Assembly (NCBI RefSeq): GCF_028553785.1
Contig: NZ_CP067136.1
Location: 1,612,001-1,676,000, forward strand
DNA length: 64,000 bases
Source of the DNA: Paracoccus fistulariae
Lineage (GTDB): Bacteria; Pseudomonadota; Alphaproteobacteria; Rhodobacterales; Rhodobacteraceae
Direction: 5' to 3'
Positions within the stretch are counted from its first letter, which is position 1. Each line of letters opens with the position of its first letter. A program made the position numbers and the translations under genes. Shown here in pieces: positions 10,583 to 19,327 of this stretch. A model generated the notes under the pieces. That model ran no database searches, was not told where the DNA came from, and was given only the letters and a program-made list of their open reading frames with translations.

Positions 10583-10831
10583 TCATGCCCCCCGGTTTGG
10601 GGCCTGTGCCCCGACCTGTCTCGGCTCTACTGTGATGCGCCACGCCCCATGCGGGACACAACCCGATATGACTCAAGCGCAATTTGCGACAGAAGACAAT
10701 TTGTCGCGTGTGCAAAATGAAGTTAATGTAGCAAGCCTATGCCGAACACGGGTGCAGATCCCGCAAGACAATGATATCTGTGCACCACTAGTCTTTTATC
10801 TCGGAACGTCGATCACGGAGTGCTTGGCATC
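10583..10831. promoter_or_regulatory. Divergent intergenic region between cyoA and an MFS gene
   Basis: This 249-bp AT-richer gap separates divergently transcribed genes and must contain both promoters. Its clearest element is the inverted repeat GCGACA (10686-10691), ten-base spacer, TGTCGC (10702-10707). This resembles the GCGNC/GNCGC half-sites reported for the RegA/PrrA redox response regulators of related bacteria, which control terminal oxidases. The regulator assignment is inference; no unambiguous -35/-10 pair was seen. Confidence 0.4.
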
Positions 10832-12163
10832 ATGGTCCATACGGTCGAATCAGCCGCCACAGAGTCAACTGAACCAAGGGATGCCGCCGACCATCCCATC
10901 TCGCCCTCGGATATTGCCGTCGGCGTGATCATCGGCCGCACGTCGGAGTTCTTCGACTTCTTTGTTTTCGCCATCGCATCGGTCATCGTCTTCCCCGCGC
11001 GACTGTTCCCCTTTCTGGAACCGCTGGAAGGGACTCTGGCCTCTTTCGTGCTGATTTTGCTGGCTTTCGTCGCCCGCCCCATCGGCAATGCCGTCTTCAT
11101 GCGGGTGGACCGGAATTACGGGCGCGGCGCGAAACTGACCATCGCGCTGTTTTTGCTGGGCACCAGCACGGTGGCGATGGGCCTTGTGCCCTCTTACGCG
11201 ACTGTTGGGGTCTGGGCGATCGTCATCATGGCCATTTTGCGATTCCTTCAGGGTCTGGCGCTTGGCGGCACATGGGATGGTCTGGCATCGCTGCTGGCCG
11301 TCAGCGCGCCCAAGAAACGCAGGGGTTTTTACGCCATGGTGCCGCAGCTTGGCGCACCGCTTGGGCTGATCGTCGCCGCCTTCCTGTTTTCCTATCTGGT
11401 CGGCAGCACATCGGCCGAGGATTTTCTGGACTGGGGCTGGCGCTATCCGTTCTTTGTCGCCTTCGCGGTGAACGTCGTGGCGCTGTTCGCCCGGCTGCGA
11501 ATCGTCGTGACGCCGGAATTCCAGCGCGCCTTCGAATCGCAAGAGCTGCAACCGACCCCGATCCGCAGGACCATCGCCGAAGATGGCCGCGCCATTGCCA
11601 TCGGCATCTTCGTCCCGCTGGCGACCTTTGCGATGTTCCACATGGTCACGGTGTTCCCGCTGGCCTGGATCTATCTTTACAGCGATGAAACGCTGACCAC
11701 CTTCCTGAACCTGATGGCCTTCGCGGCGGCGGTCGGGGTGCTTTCGGTCACGCTGTCGGGCTTTCTGTCGGATGAGATCGGGCGCTGGCGGGTGCTGCTG
11801 ATCGGCGCGGTGGCCATCGGGATCTTCAGCCTTGTCGCGCCCCTGATGCTGCGGGGCGGGATCCTGGGTGAAGCCGGCTATATGATCATCGGCTTCATCA
11901 TCCTTGGCATCAGCTTTGGCCAGTCTTCGGGCGCGGCGGCGTCGATGTTCGGCAGCCGCAACCGCTATACCGCCTCGGCGCTGGTTTCGGCCCTGTCCTG
12001 GCTCTTCGGGGCGGGCTTTGCCCCGCTGACCGCATTGTTCCTGTCAACGACCTTGGGCCTTTATGCCGCCGGGCTTTACCTGCTGTCCGGTGCGATCTGC
12101 ACGGTGCTGGCGCTGTGGGCCGTGCGGCAGCTGGAATTCCAGGGCGGCGAAGGCGTGGAATAG
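10832..12163 (+). CDS. MFS transporter, metabolite:H+ symporter-like
   Basis: A 443-residue inner-membrane protein with about twelve hydrophobic segments. The N-terminal RTSEFFDFFVFAIASVIVFP and the FVARPIGNAVFMRVDRNYGRGAKLTIALFLLGTST loop between helices 2 and 3 are the signature of the metabolite:H+ symporter branch (shikimate, citrate, proline/betaine transporters). The ATG at 10832 has GGAG eleven bases upstream. No catabolic partner adjoins it, so the substrate is unknown. It faces away from cyoA. Confidence 0.8.
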   Translation: MVHTVESAATESTEPRDAADHPISPSDIAVGVIIGRTSEFFDFFVFAIASVIVFPARLFPFLEPLEGTLASFVLILLAFVARPIGNAVFMRVDRNYGRGAKLTIALFLLGTSTVAMGLVPSYATVGVWAIVIMAILRFLQGLALGGTWDGLASLLAVSAPKKRRGFYAMVPQLGAPLGLIVAAFLFSYLVGSTSAEDFLDWGWRYPFFVAFAVNVVALFARLRIVVTPEFQRAFESQELQPTPIRRTIAEDGRAIAIGIFVPLATFAMFHMVTVFPLAWIYLYSDETLTTFLNLMAFAAAVGVLSVTLSGFLSDEIGRWRVLLIGAVAIGIFSLVAPLMLRGGILGEAGYMIIGFIILGISFGQSSGAAASMFGSRNRYTASALVSALSWLFGAGFAPLTALFLSTTLGLYAAGLYLLSGAICTVLALWAVRQLEFQGGEGVE

Positions 12164-12186
12164 ACACACCACCATCAATCCCGAAG

Positions 12187-12210
12187 CGGCGCCCCACCGG
12201 GCGCCGTTTT
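12187..12210 (+). terminator. Rho-independent terminator after the MFS gene
   Basis: A perfect 8-bp G+C stem (CGGCGCCC / GGGCGCCG) with a CACC loop is followed directly by TTTT, 24 bp after the MFS stop codon. Confidence 0.85.
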
Positions 12211-12304
12211 CAATTCCGCCACCCTGCATGAAAATTTCGCCCTCCCCCCTTGCGGCAGGCGCGGCGACCGCCCATGTCACCCTCTGCGGGACCGGGCCCC
12301 TCTG

Positions 12305-12351
12305 ACGACAGCGAATGTCGTGATGTCGGACCGCATCGAGCGTGCTCGATG
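12305..12351 (+). promoter_or_regulatory. Tandem hairpins in the leader of the TerC/Alx-type gene
   Basis: Two adjacent stem-loops precede the TerC-type gene. The first has ACGACA (12305-12310) paired with TGTCGT (12316-12321) around GCGAA. The second has CATCGAG (12334-12340) paired with CTCGATG (12345-12351) around CGTG. The start codon follows 65 bp later behind GAGGG. TerC/Alx genes elsewhere are often preceded by Mn2+- or pH-responsive leader RNAs of the yybP-ykoY class; I could not match that class consensus here, so the link is speculative. Confidence 0.4.
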
Positions 12352-12415
12352 TCAAACGGCCCGAACCTGACCTTCCGTCTGACCTCTCGGCACTCAACTG
12401 GAATGACGAGGGCAA

Positions 12416-13426
12416 ATGGAACTTCTTTTTCTGACTTTTCTGGGGCAGCCGACATGGATGTGGCTGCTGTTCATCGGCTTGGTTATCACCCTGCTGGCAC
12501 TGGATCTGGGCGTTCTGAACAAGGGCGACCAGGAAATCGGCGTGGCGCAAAGCCTGAAACTCTCGGCGATGTATATCGCGCTTGGACTGGGCTTTGCGGG
12601 CTTTGTCTATTGGCAGATGGGCGGCGAGGCGACGGCGCAATATCTGACCGCTTTCGTGGTCGAAAAGACGCTGGCCATGGACAATATCTTTGTCATGGCG
12701 CTGATCTTCAGCTTCTTCGCGATCCCGCGCCGCTATCAGCATCGGGTGCTGTTCTGGGGCATTCTGGGCGTGATCGTGCTGCGCGGCATCATGATCGCCC
12801 TGGGCGCGACCATCGTGACGCAATATCACTGGGTGCTGTATATCTTTGCGCTGTTCCTGATCTTTACCGGCATCAAGATGCTGTTCGCATCCGAGGAAAA
12901 TCACGATCTGGCCGATAACCGGGTGCTGAAATTCCTACGCAGGCGGTTTCGCGTCACGGACGAGCTGCACGGCAATGCCTTTATCGTGAAGCAACCCGAT
13001 CCCAAGACCGGCAAGATCGCCCGCTATGCCACCCCGCTTCTGCTGGCGCTGGTCCTGATCGAGATCGCCGATATCGTCTTTGCCGTGGATTCGGTCCCCG
13101 CCGTCTTCACGATCACCACCGATCCCTATATCGTCTATACCTCGAATATCTTTGCCATTCTGGGCCTGCGCGCGCTGTATTTCGCGCTGTCAGCGATCCT
13201 GCATCGTTTCGCCTATCTGAAATATGCGCTGTCGCTGCTGCTGGTCTTTATCGGCTCGAAGATCTTCATCGCCGATGCGATGGGCTGGGAGAAGTTCCCG
13301 CCGGCATGGTCGCTGGGCATCACCTTCGCGATCCTGGCTGCGGGCGTGCTGTTTTCGCTGTGGAAGACAAGCGGCAGCGATCAGCCCGCGCAGAGCGGCA
13401 AAAACGGCGCCAAAAATCGCGGATAA
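12416..13426 (+). CDS. TerC/Alx family integral membrane protein
   Basis: A 336-residue inner-membrane protein with about nine helices. It carries the acidic family motifs LALDLGVLNK near residue 25, FVVEKTLAMDNIFV near 80 and EIADIVFAVDSVPAVF near 215, with a cytoplasmic KQPDPKTGKIARYATP loop between the halves. TerC/Alx proteins are implicated in Mn2+ export and protection of secreted metalloproteins. The C-terminus is short and basic. It stands alone between two terminator-like hairpins and has a GAGGG ribosome-binding site. Confidence 0.88.
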   Translation: MELLFLTFLGQPTWMWLLFIGLVITLLALDLGVLNKGDQEIGVAQSLKLSAMYIALGLGFAGFVYWQMGGEATAQYLTAFVVEKTLAMDNIFVMALIFSFFAIPRRYQHRVLFWGILGVIVLRGIMIALGATIVTQYHWVLYIFALFLIFTGIKMLFASEENHDLADNRVLKFLRRRFRVTDELHGNAFIVKQPDPKTGKIARYATPLLLALVLIEIADIVFAVDSVPAVFTITTDPYIVYTSNIFAILGLRALYFALSAILHRFAYLKYALSLLLVFIGSKIFIADAMGWEKFPPAWSLGITFAILAAGVLFSLWKTSGSDQPAQSGKNGAKNRG

Positions 13427-13489
13427 GCGTGCAAACGTCGAAAAATCGATCCACCGGCTTGTTTGCGGGGATCGCATGAACCAAACTGG

Positions 13490-13516
13490 ACCCGGCAGCG
13501 TTACCTGCCGGGTTAT
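13490..13516 (+). terminator. Terminator-like hairpin after the TerC-type gene
   Basis: A perfect 9-bp stem (ACCCGGCAG / CTGCCGGGT) with loop CGTTAC is followed by TATT. The U tract is short, so termination may be partial. Confidence 0.6.
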
Positions 13517-13536
13517 TCACGAGTCAGTACGCGACG

Positions 13537-14256
13537 ATGCAGGACAAAGATTGCCAGGCCGGGACGGCCCCGCCCACGGGGTCCGATCAGGACAAGCCTG
13601 ACGAAAGCGGCGCCGAAGAGGACCGAAGTCAGCCATCACCCGACGGCCCCAGACGCCGCAAGAAACTGTCCGAAGTGCTGGCCGAGATTGCCGCAGATGA
13701 CAGCCGCGAACGGATCTCTGTCTCTGACCTGATGGAAGAGACACGCTTGCGGGCCTCGGGCGCGCTGATCCTTCTGTTCGCGCTGCCCAATGCGCTGCCA
13801 GCCCCGCCAGGCACCTCGGCCATATTGGGCCTGCCGCTGCTGTATCTGTGCATCCAGATGGCGCTTGGCCGGACGCCGTGGCTGCCGAAATTCATCCGCG
13901 ACCGGTCGCTGGCGCGCGACGATTTCGTGGCCCTTCTGGGCCGGATGGGACCGATCCTGCAACGTGCCGAACGCTATCTCAGGCCCCGGCTGTTGCCGCT
14001 GACCACGCGGTCTGCGGAACGCCTTCTTGGCGGTTTTTGTGCCTTTCTGGCGCTGCTGGTCGCGCTGCCCATCCCCCTGGGCAACATGCTGCCCGCGCTG
14101 GCCATCAGCATCATCGCCATCGGCATGGTCGAACGCGACGGTGCGTGGATCATCGCCGGGCTTTGCGTGGGCATAGCCTCGATCATCCTTGTCTGGGGGG
14201 TGCTGGTGGTTCTTGTCAAAAGCACAGCATACCTTCTTACTCAGGCATTTAGCTGA
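13537..14256 (+). CDS. Exopolysaccharide synthesis ExoD family protein
   Basis: A 239-residue protein with a hydrophilic, charged N-terminal 45 residues followed by a domain with four or five hydrophobic segments. The stretch ALILLFALPNALPAPPGTSAILGLPLLYL and the later PIPLGNMLPALAISIIAIGMVERDG are typical of ExoD proteins (named for a Sinorhizobium exopolysaccharide mutant; molecular role uncertain). There is no exopolysaccharide cluster nearby. The ribosome-binding site is weak, so the exact start is less certain. Confidence 0.75.
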   Translation: MQDKDCQAGTAPPTGSDQDKPDESGAEEDRSQPSPDGPRRRKKLSEVLAEIAADDSRERISVSDLMEETRLRASGALILLFALPNALPAPPGTSAILGLPLLYLCIQMALGRTPWLPKFIRDRSLARDDFVALLGRMGPILQRAERYLRPRLLPLTTRSAERLLGGFCAFLALLVALPIPLGNMLPALAISIIAIGMVERDGAWIIAGLCVGIASIILVWGVLVVLVKSTAYLLTQAFS

Positions 14257-14307
14257 TATGCACGGCCTGAAAGCTTTCTTTATGTCCCCTTATCCAACCT
14301 TCGAGCC

Positions 14308-15597
14308 ATGATCCTAGAAATTGCAATTGTCCTTCTTCTGACCATGTTCAATGGCCTTCTGGCGATGTCCGAACTGGCCATCGTCTCGGCCCGCCCGGCG
14401 CGGCTGAAGGTGATGGCGGAACAGGGCAATCGGGGCGCACAGATCGCCTTGGAACTGGGGGCAGAGCCGGGGCGCTTTCTGTCCAGCGTCCAGATCGGCA
14501 TCACCATGGTGGGCGTGCTGTCGGGCGCATTTTCGGGCGCGACACTGGGCAACCGGGTGGCCGCCGCGCTGATCGATGCGGGGATGTCGGCCACGATGGC
14601 CCAGACCCTGGCCGTCGGCGGCGTGGTTGTGGTGATCACCTATCTGTCGCTGATCATCGGTGAACTGGTCCCGAAACAGATCGCGCTGCGGTCACCCGAA
14701 GGTGTGGCTGCGCGGGTGGCGCCGATCATCCTGTGGATCTCTCGCATCGCGGCGCCGATCGTCTGGGTGCTGGACAAGTCGGGCAAGGCGGTACTGCGCC
14801 TGCTGGGGCAATCGGGGGAAACCGACCGTTCGATCACCGATGAGGAAATCAAGGTCGTCATTTCCGAGGCCCGTCTGGCCGGCGTGATCGAGGATGCCGA
14901 GCGGGACATGATTGCGGGCGTGATGCGCATCGCCGACCGCACGGCGCGCGGGCTGATGACGCCGCGCCATGAGGTCGAGACGGTCGATGTCGGGGCCTCG
15001 CTGTCTGCGGTGGCCGAGGATTTCAAGAAATTCGACCGCTCGCGCCTTCTGGTGCGCGACGGATCGGATGATGAGATCATCGGCATCCTGACCAGCCAGG
15101 ACCTGCTGGGTCACACGGATGAGGACACGCCCGATCTTCGCGATCTGGTGCAGCCGGTGCCGGTGATCCGCGAGGGGCTGCCCGCGCTGAACGTGATCGA
15201 ACAGTTGAAGACCACGCCATCCCGGATGCTGCTGGTCTTTGACGAATATGGCCATTTCGAGGGGGTGGTGACCTCGATGGACGTGCTGGAGGCGATTGCG
15301 GGCGATTTCCCGGAACCCGGCGATGACGAGCCAAAGGCCGTTACCCGCGAAGATGGCAGCATGCTGGTCGCAGGCTGGATGCCTGCCGATGAATTTGCGG
15401 ACATGATCGGGCTGAACCTGCCAGAGGATCGCGGCTATGAATCCGTCGCCGGTCTGGTGCTGGAACATGCGGGCATCCTGCCCGAGCTGGGATCGGTCTT
15501 CACCATCGGCAACTGGCGGGTCGAGGTCGTGGATATGGATGGCCGCCGCATCGACAAGATCCTGATCTCGCGTGAGGCGGAACCGGCATCGGAATAG
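14308..15597 (+). CDS. CNNM/CorC-HlyC family protein (DUF21-CBS-CorC_HlyC)
   Basis: A 429-residue membrane protein. Residues 1-190 form the DUF21 (CNNM) membrane domain with about four helices and the GELVPKQIALRSPEGVA motif. Two CBS domains follow (about 205-335; the first begins LMTPRHEVETVD, the second contains SRMLLVFDEYGHFEGVVTSMDVLEAI), then a CorC/HlyC transporter-associated domain at about 345-425. Members are linked to Mg2+/Co2+ efflux or homeostasis; the old name hemolysin is misleading. The gene starts 51 bp after the ExoD-like gene. Confidence 0.87.
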   Translation: MILEIAIVLLLTMFNGLLAMSELAIVSARPARLKVMAEQGNRGAQIALELGAEPGRFLSSVQIGITMVGVLSGAFSGATLGNRVAAALIDAGMSATMAQTLAVGGVVVVITYLSLIIGELVPKQIALRSPEGVAARVAPIILWISRIAAPIVWVLDKSGKAVLRLLGQSGETDRSITDEEIKVVISEARLAGVIEDAERDMIAGVMRIADRTARGLMTPRHEVETVDVGASLSAVAEDFKKFDRSRLLVRDGSDDEIIGILTSQDLLGHTDEDTPDLRDLVQPVPVIREGLPALNVIEQLKTTPSRMLLVFDEYGHFEGVVTSMDVLEAIAGDFPEPGDDEPKAVTREDGSMLVAGWMPADEFADMIGLNLPEDRGYESVAGLVLEHAGILPELGSVFTIGNWRVEVVDMDGRRIDKILISREAEPASE

Positions 15598-15629
15598 GCG
15601 CTCGCCCGCTCCGACCCAGCCCGGCCCGG

Positions 15630-16436
15630 CTATTCGCGCGACATGGCGTTGACCCGGTCGATCCCGGCCGTCACGGCGGCGCGAACCGCGTCCTGAAATC
15701 CGGCATCCTGCGCCGCCGACAGCGCCGCGGCGGTGGTGCCGCCGTAATCGATGTAATCCGCGACAAGCTGCGTGGCGCCCTCGATCTGCCCCGCCATCAT
15801 GGCGGGCGCGTCGCAGATCATCGCCTCGACCGATTTTCGCGCAATGTCTTCTGGCAGACCGTGATCGCGTGCCGCCTGCAACAGCGCATCGGCCAGCAGC
15901 GCGGCATAGGCCGGACCGGCACCCGACAGGATCGTAGCCGCTGCCAGATCCTCTTCCCGTGGCAAGGCATCCGCATCACCCACCGATGACAGGATCGCGG
16001 CGACAATGTCCCGGTCGCGCGCCGTGACGTCCGGGGTAGGAAACCAGGGCGAATAGGACCGACCGATCCCCGCCGCCGCATTGGGCAGCGCCCTGACGAT
16101 CCGCTCTGCGCCCGTGCTGTCGGCGATTTCGGCGCAGGACACACCGGCCATGAAGGACAGCACCAGCCGGTCCCGGCAATCCAGCGCCATCTGCCGGAAA
16201 TCCTGCGGCAGGACCGACAGGATCACGATATCCGCCCTGCCCGCCGCTACAGCCGGATCGGTGCTCCACTCCAGATCCGGCCAATCGTCATAGGCCGGAT
16301 GCGCGCCTGACCGATTGGCCGCGATCAGATGGCCCGGCGCGACAACGCCCTGTCGCAGCATCGCGGGCCCGAAGGCGCGACCCAGCCATCCCGAAGCGCC
16401 AATCAGCGCGACCCTGTCCTGTCCGATATCACTCAT
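15630..16436 (-). CDS. Pyrroline-5-carboxylate reductase-like protein
   Basis: A 268-residue oxidoreductase with an N-terminal NAD(P)-binding fold (VALIGASGWLGRAF, residues 9-23) and the P5C-reductase dimerisation domain: ILSGAGPAYAALLADALLQAA, then GLPEDIARKSVEAM, and YIDYGGTTAAALSAAQDAGF near the C-terminus. The family reduces pyrroline-5-carboxylate to proline, but the GxSGxxG-type loop is atypical, so a related imine reductase is possible. It overlaps the TetR gene by four bases and is divergent from an N-methylproline-demethylase-like gene, which fits a proline-derivative pathway. Confidence 0.7.
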   Translation of the reverse strand: MSDIGQDRVALIGASGWLGRAFGPAMLRQGVVAPGHLIAANRSGAHPAYDDWPDLEWSTDPAVAAGRADIVILSVLPQDFRQMALDCRDRLVLSFMAGVSCAEIADSTGAERIVRALPNAAAGIGRSYSPWFPTPDVTARDRDIVAAILSSVGDADALPREEDLAAATILSGAGPAYAALLADALLQAARDHGLPEDIARKSVEAMICDAPAMMAGQIEGATQLVADYIDYGGTTAAALSAAQDAGFQDAVRAAVTAGIDRVNAMSRE

Positions 16437-17089
16437 TCCTTCCCCTCCACATCATTGACCCCATGCCGCGCGTGAAACCGCGCCAGATCCCGCGCGCTTG
16501 GCACCTGCCCGGTATAGGTTTTCACATAGGCCGGGATCCGCGCCATCCGCACCGGCAGCGTTTCCTGTACCTGCATCGAGATATAGCCGATCTGGACCAG
16601 ATAGACGGTCCGCGCGCGCACATCCGCCTCGTCCGGATCAAGATCGAAACGCAGGAACATCTGCCTGATGGCGTCCAGCCGTTGCGCATCCGCCGCCGCG
16701 ACCCGCGCCATCACCGCATCGGATTGCAGCGCCCAGCCGCGAATGGCGAAATCAAGGCGGGGATCGAAATCTTCGTCCCGCAAAAAGACGCTCAGCAGGT
16801 TCAGGATCGCCTCGGGCAAAGTCTCGGCATAGGCGGCGCAGGCCTGGGTCAGCGCCCCGGTATTGGTCGCGTCCCAATCGGCCAGCAGCGCGTCCAGAAT
16901 CGCGGCCCGATCCTTGAAGAACCAATAGAAGCTGGTGCGCGACAGGTTCAGCCGCGTCGCCAATGGCTGGATCTTGACCGCATCAATCCCGCCCTCCAGC
17001 AGCGCGGCGCGGGCCGCCTCCAGCCAAAGGTGACGCGATCCGCGCCAGCCCGTCTCTTTCTCGTCGCGATCAGCCATCTGCATGGCCAC
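16433..17089 (-). CDS. TetR family transcriptional regulator
   Basis: A 218-residue regulator with the helix-turn-helix at about residues 20-65 (AARAALLEGGIDAVKIQPLATRLNLSRTSFYWFFKDRAAILDALL) and a divergent C-terminal ligand domain. It is co-transcribed with the P5C-reductase-like gene and divergent from the flavoenzyme gene at 17197, so it probably controls both from the 107-bp gap between them. The start could also be the second or third Met. Confidence 0.85.
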   Translation of the reverse strand: MAMQMADRDEKETGWRGSRHLWLEAARAALLEGGIDAVKIQPLATRLNLSRTSFYWFFKDRAAILDALLADWDATNTGALTQACAAYAETLPEAILNLLSVFLRDEDFDPRLDFAIRGWALQSDAVMARVAAADAQRLDAIRQMFLRFDLDPDEADVRARTVYLVQIGYISMQVQETLPVRMARIPAYVKTYTGQVPSARDLARFHARHGVNDVEGKE

Positions 17090-17196
17090 AGCCTAACCGC
17101 GCGCACACGACGCCTCAATATAAATCGACATTGGTGAACCTAAACTTGACATAACTGAACATTTCTGCCCTGCTGACGGGAAGCCAACAGGAGGTT
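17090..17196. promoter_or_regulatory. Divergent promoter region between tetR and stcD-like gene
   Basis: This AT-rich 107-bp gap contains a consensus TTGACA at 17146-17151, oriented toward the flavoenzyme gene, with a poor -10 at the expected spacing. ACAGGAGG lies just before the ATG at 17197. A TetR operator is expected here, but I see no convincing palindrome. Confidence 0.4.
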
Positions 17197-19236
17197 GTGA
17201 TGTCGAATGATCCTCTTCTGCAGCCATATCAGCTGAAACATCTGCGGCTGAAGAACCGGCTGATGCTGACCAGCCATGAACCCGCCTATCCCGAAGACGG
17301 CATGCCCAAGGATCGCTATCGCGCCTATCACGTGGAACGGGCGCGGGCGGGGATTGCGCTGACCATGACGGCAGGATCGGCCTCGGTCTCTCGCGACAGC
17401 CCGCCGGTCTTCAACAATATCCTGGCTTGGCAGGATGAGGTCGTCGGCTGGATGAAGCGCCTGACGGATGAATGCCACGATCACGGCTGCGCGGTGATGA
17501 TCCAGCTGACCCATCTGGGCCGGCGCACCCGCTGGGACAAGGGGGACTGGCTGCCGGTCGTCTCGGCCAGCCATGCCCGCGAACCGGCGCATCGCGCCTT
17601 TCCCAAGCGGGTCGAGGACTGGGACATTGCCCGGATCATCACCGATTACGCCGATGCGGCGGAACGCATGCAGGCGGCCGGGCTGGACGGGATCGAGATC
17701 GAGGCTTACGGCCATCTGATGGATCAGTTCTGGTCGCCGCTGACCAATGATCTTGAGGGGCCCTATGGCGGATCGCTGGACAATCGCCTGCGCTTTACCT
17801 TCGACACCCTGCGGGCGATCCGCGACCGCGTCGGGCCGGATTTCATTGTGGGCATCCGCTATACCGGCGACGAGGTTCTGCCCGGTGGATTGACGCGAGA
17901 GGACGGCTTGCAGATCTCTGGCCGCCTGAAGGATAGCGGTCTGGTCGATTTCCTGAATATCATTCGCGGCCATATCGACACCGATGCCGGGCTGACCGAC
18001 GTGATCCCGGTGCAGGGCATGCGCAGCGCCCCGCATCTGGATTTCGCCGGAGAGATCCGCGCCGCGACCCGTTTTCCCACCTTCCACGCCGCCAAGATCC
18101 AGGATGTCGCGACCGCGCGCCATGCCATTGCCAGCGGCAAGCTGGACATGGTCGGCATGACCCGCGCCCATATTGCCGATCCCCATATCGTCGCCAAGAT
18201 CCTGCGCGGCGAGGAAGACCGCATCCGCCCCTGCGTCGGCGCGAATTACTGTCTGGACCGCATCTATCAGGGCGGCATGGCGCTGTGCCTGCACAACCCC
18301 GCCACGGGACGAGAGCTTGAGCAGCCGCATATCATCCCCCGGACTGACACCCCGCGACGAATCGTGATCGTGGGGGCAGGTCCGGCGGGGCTTGAAGCCG
18401 CGCGCGTCTGTGCCGAACGCGGCCATGAGGTGATCCTGCACGAGGCCGCCTCTGAACCCGGCGGTCAGGTCCGACTGACCGCCCGGACGCCGCGCCGCCA
18501 GGATATGTATCAGCTGATCCAGTGGCGCCTTGATGAATGTCAGCGCATGGGCGTGCGGTTCCACTTCAACAGCCTGGCCGAGCCCGACACCGTGCAGGCC
18601 GAAGCGCCGGATGCGGTGATCGTCGCGACGGGCGGGCTGCCTGCGACCGATGGTCTGGCCACGGGCCACGATCTGGCCGTCACCGGGTGGGATATCCTGT
18701 CAGGCGATGTGCGGCCGGGTGCCGATGTCCTGATCTATGACGATGCGGGCGATTACGTGGCGCTGCAGGCCGCCGAGAAGATCGCCGCCACCGGTGCGAG
18801 GGTGGAGATCGTCACCCGCGACCGCAGTTTCGCGCCCGAGGTCATGGCAATGTCGCTGACCCCGGCCATGCGGGAACTGCAACGACGCGACTGCCGCTTT
18901 ACCGTGACCTGGCGTCTGGACGCGGTGCGGCGCGAGGGCAATCGGTTGATCGCGACGCTGGGCAGCGATTACGGCGACATGACGCAGGAACGGACGGTCG
19001 ATCAGGTGGTGCTCAATCAGGGGACGCGGCCGCTGGATGACCTCTATTTCGATCTGCGCCCGGCCTCGACCAATCTGGGAGAGGTCGATTACGAGGCGCT
19101 GATCCGGGGCGATCCGCAGCGCCTGATCGGAAATCGCGACGGCGCCTTTCAGCTTTTCCGGATCGGCGATGCGGTCTCTGCAAGAAATACCCATGCCGCG
19201 ATCTATGACGCGCTGCGTCTGGCCAAGGCGCTGTAG
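17197..19236 (+). CDS. stcD: NADH:flavin oxidoreductase, N-methylproline demethylase-like (StcD/DgcA family)
   Basis: A 679-residue cytoplasmic flavoenzyme. Residues 1-370 are an FMN TIM barrel of the old-yellow-enzyme class (MIQLTHLGRRTRWDKGDW, EAYGHLMDQFWSP, GGSLDNRLRF); 385-660 form an FAD/NAD-binding reductase domain (IVIVGAGPAGLEAARV). Between them is CVGANYC with a later Cys, the Fe-S motif shared by StcD and DgcA, lacking one Cys of the canonical CxxCxxxC. The C-terminus (FRIGDAVSARNTHAAIYDALRLAKAL) closely matches those demethylases. Likely role: oxidative N-demethylation of N-methylproline or a related N-methyl amine, feeding proline metabolism. The exact substrate is inferred. Confidence 0.72.
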   Translation: MMSNDPLLQPYQLKHLRLKNRLMLTSHEPAYPEDGMPKDRYRAYHVERARAGIALTMTAGSASVSRDSPPVFNNILAWQDEVVGWMKRLTDECHDHGCAVMIQLTHLGRRTRWDKGDWLPVVSASHAREPAHRAFPKRVEDWDIARIITDYADAAERMQAAGLDGIEIEAYGHLMDQFWSPLTNDLEGPYGGSLDNRLRFTFDTLRAIRDRVGPDFIVGIRYTGDEVLPGGLTREDGLQISGRLKDSGLVDFLNIIRGHIDTDAGLTDVIPVQGMRSAPHLDFAGEIRAATRFPTFHAAKIQDVATARHAIASGKLDMVGMTRAHIADPHIVAKILRGEEDRIRPCVGANYCLDRIYQGGMALCLHNPATGRELEQPHIIPRTDTPRRIVIVGAGPAGLEAARVCAERGHEVILHEAASEPGGQVRLTARTPRRQDMYQLIQWRLDECQRMGVRFHFNSLAEPDTVQAEAPDAVIVATGGLPATDGLATGHDLAVTGWDILSGDVRPGADVLIYDDAGDYVALQAAEKIAATGARVEIVTRDRSFAPEVMAMSLTPAMRELQRRDCRFTVTWRLDAVRREGNRLIATLGSDYGDMTQERTVDQVVLNQGTRPLDDLYFDLRPASTNLGEVDYEALIRGDPQRLIGNRDGAFQLFRIGDAVSARNTHAAIYDALRLAKAL

Positions 19237-19297
19237 GAAAACGCCATCCGTGTGGCGCCGGCTTGCTGAATGCCAGCGCGGATCCACATTCGGAACA

Positions 19298-19321
19298 GGG
19301 CTGCGGCGCTGGCCGCAGCCC
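19298..19321. terminator. Hairpin between convergent genes
   Basis: A perfect 10-bp stem (GGGCTGCGGC / GCCGCAGCCC) with a four-base loop lies in the 91-bp gap between convergent genes. There is no U tract on either side, so it may only limit read-through or protect mRNA ends. Confidence 0.4.
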
Positions 19322-19327
19322 ATGCCA

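Noticed and set aside
12164..12415. A yybP-ykoY manganese riboswitch before the TerC-type gene
   Set aside because: The conserved class segments could not be found; only two simple hairpins are present, so no riboswitch is called.
15630..16436. Calling this gene proC outright
   Set aside because: The nucleotide-binding loop is unusual for P5C reductase and the context suggests a specialised pathway, so no gene symbol is given.
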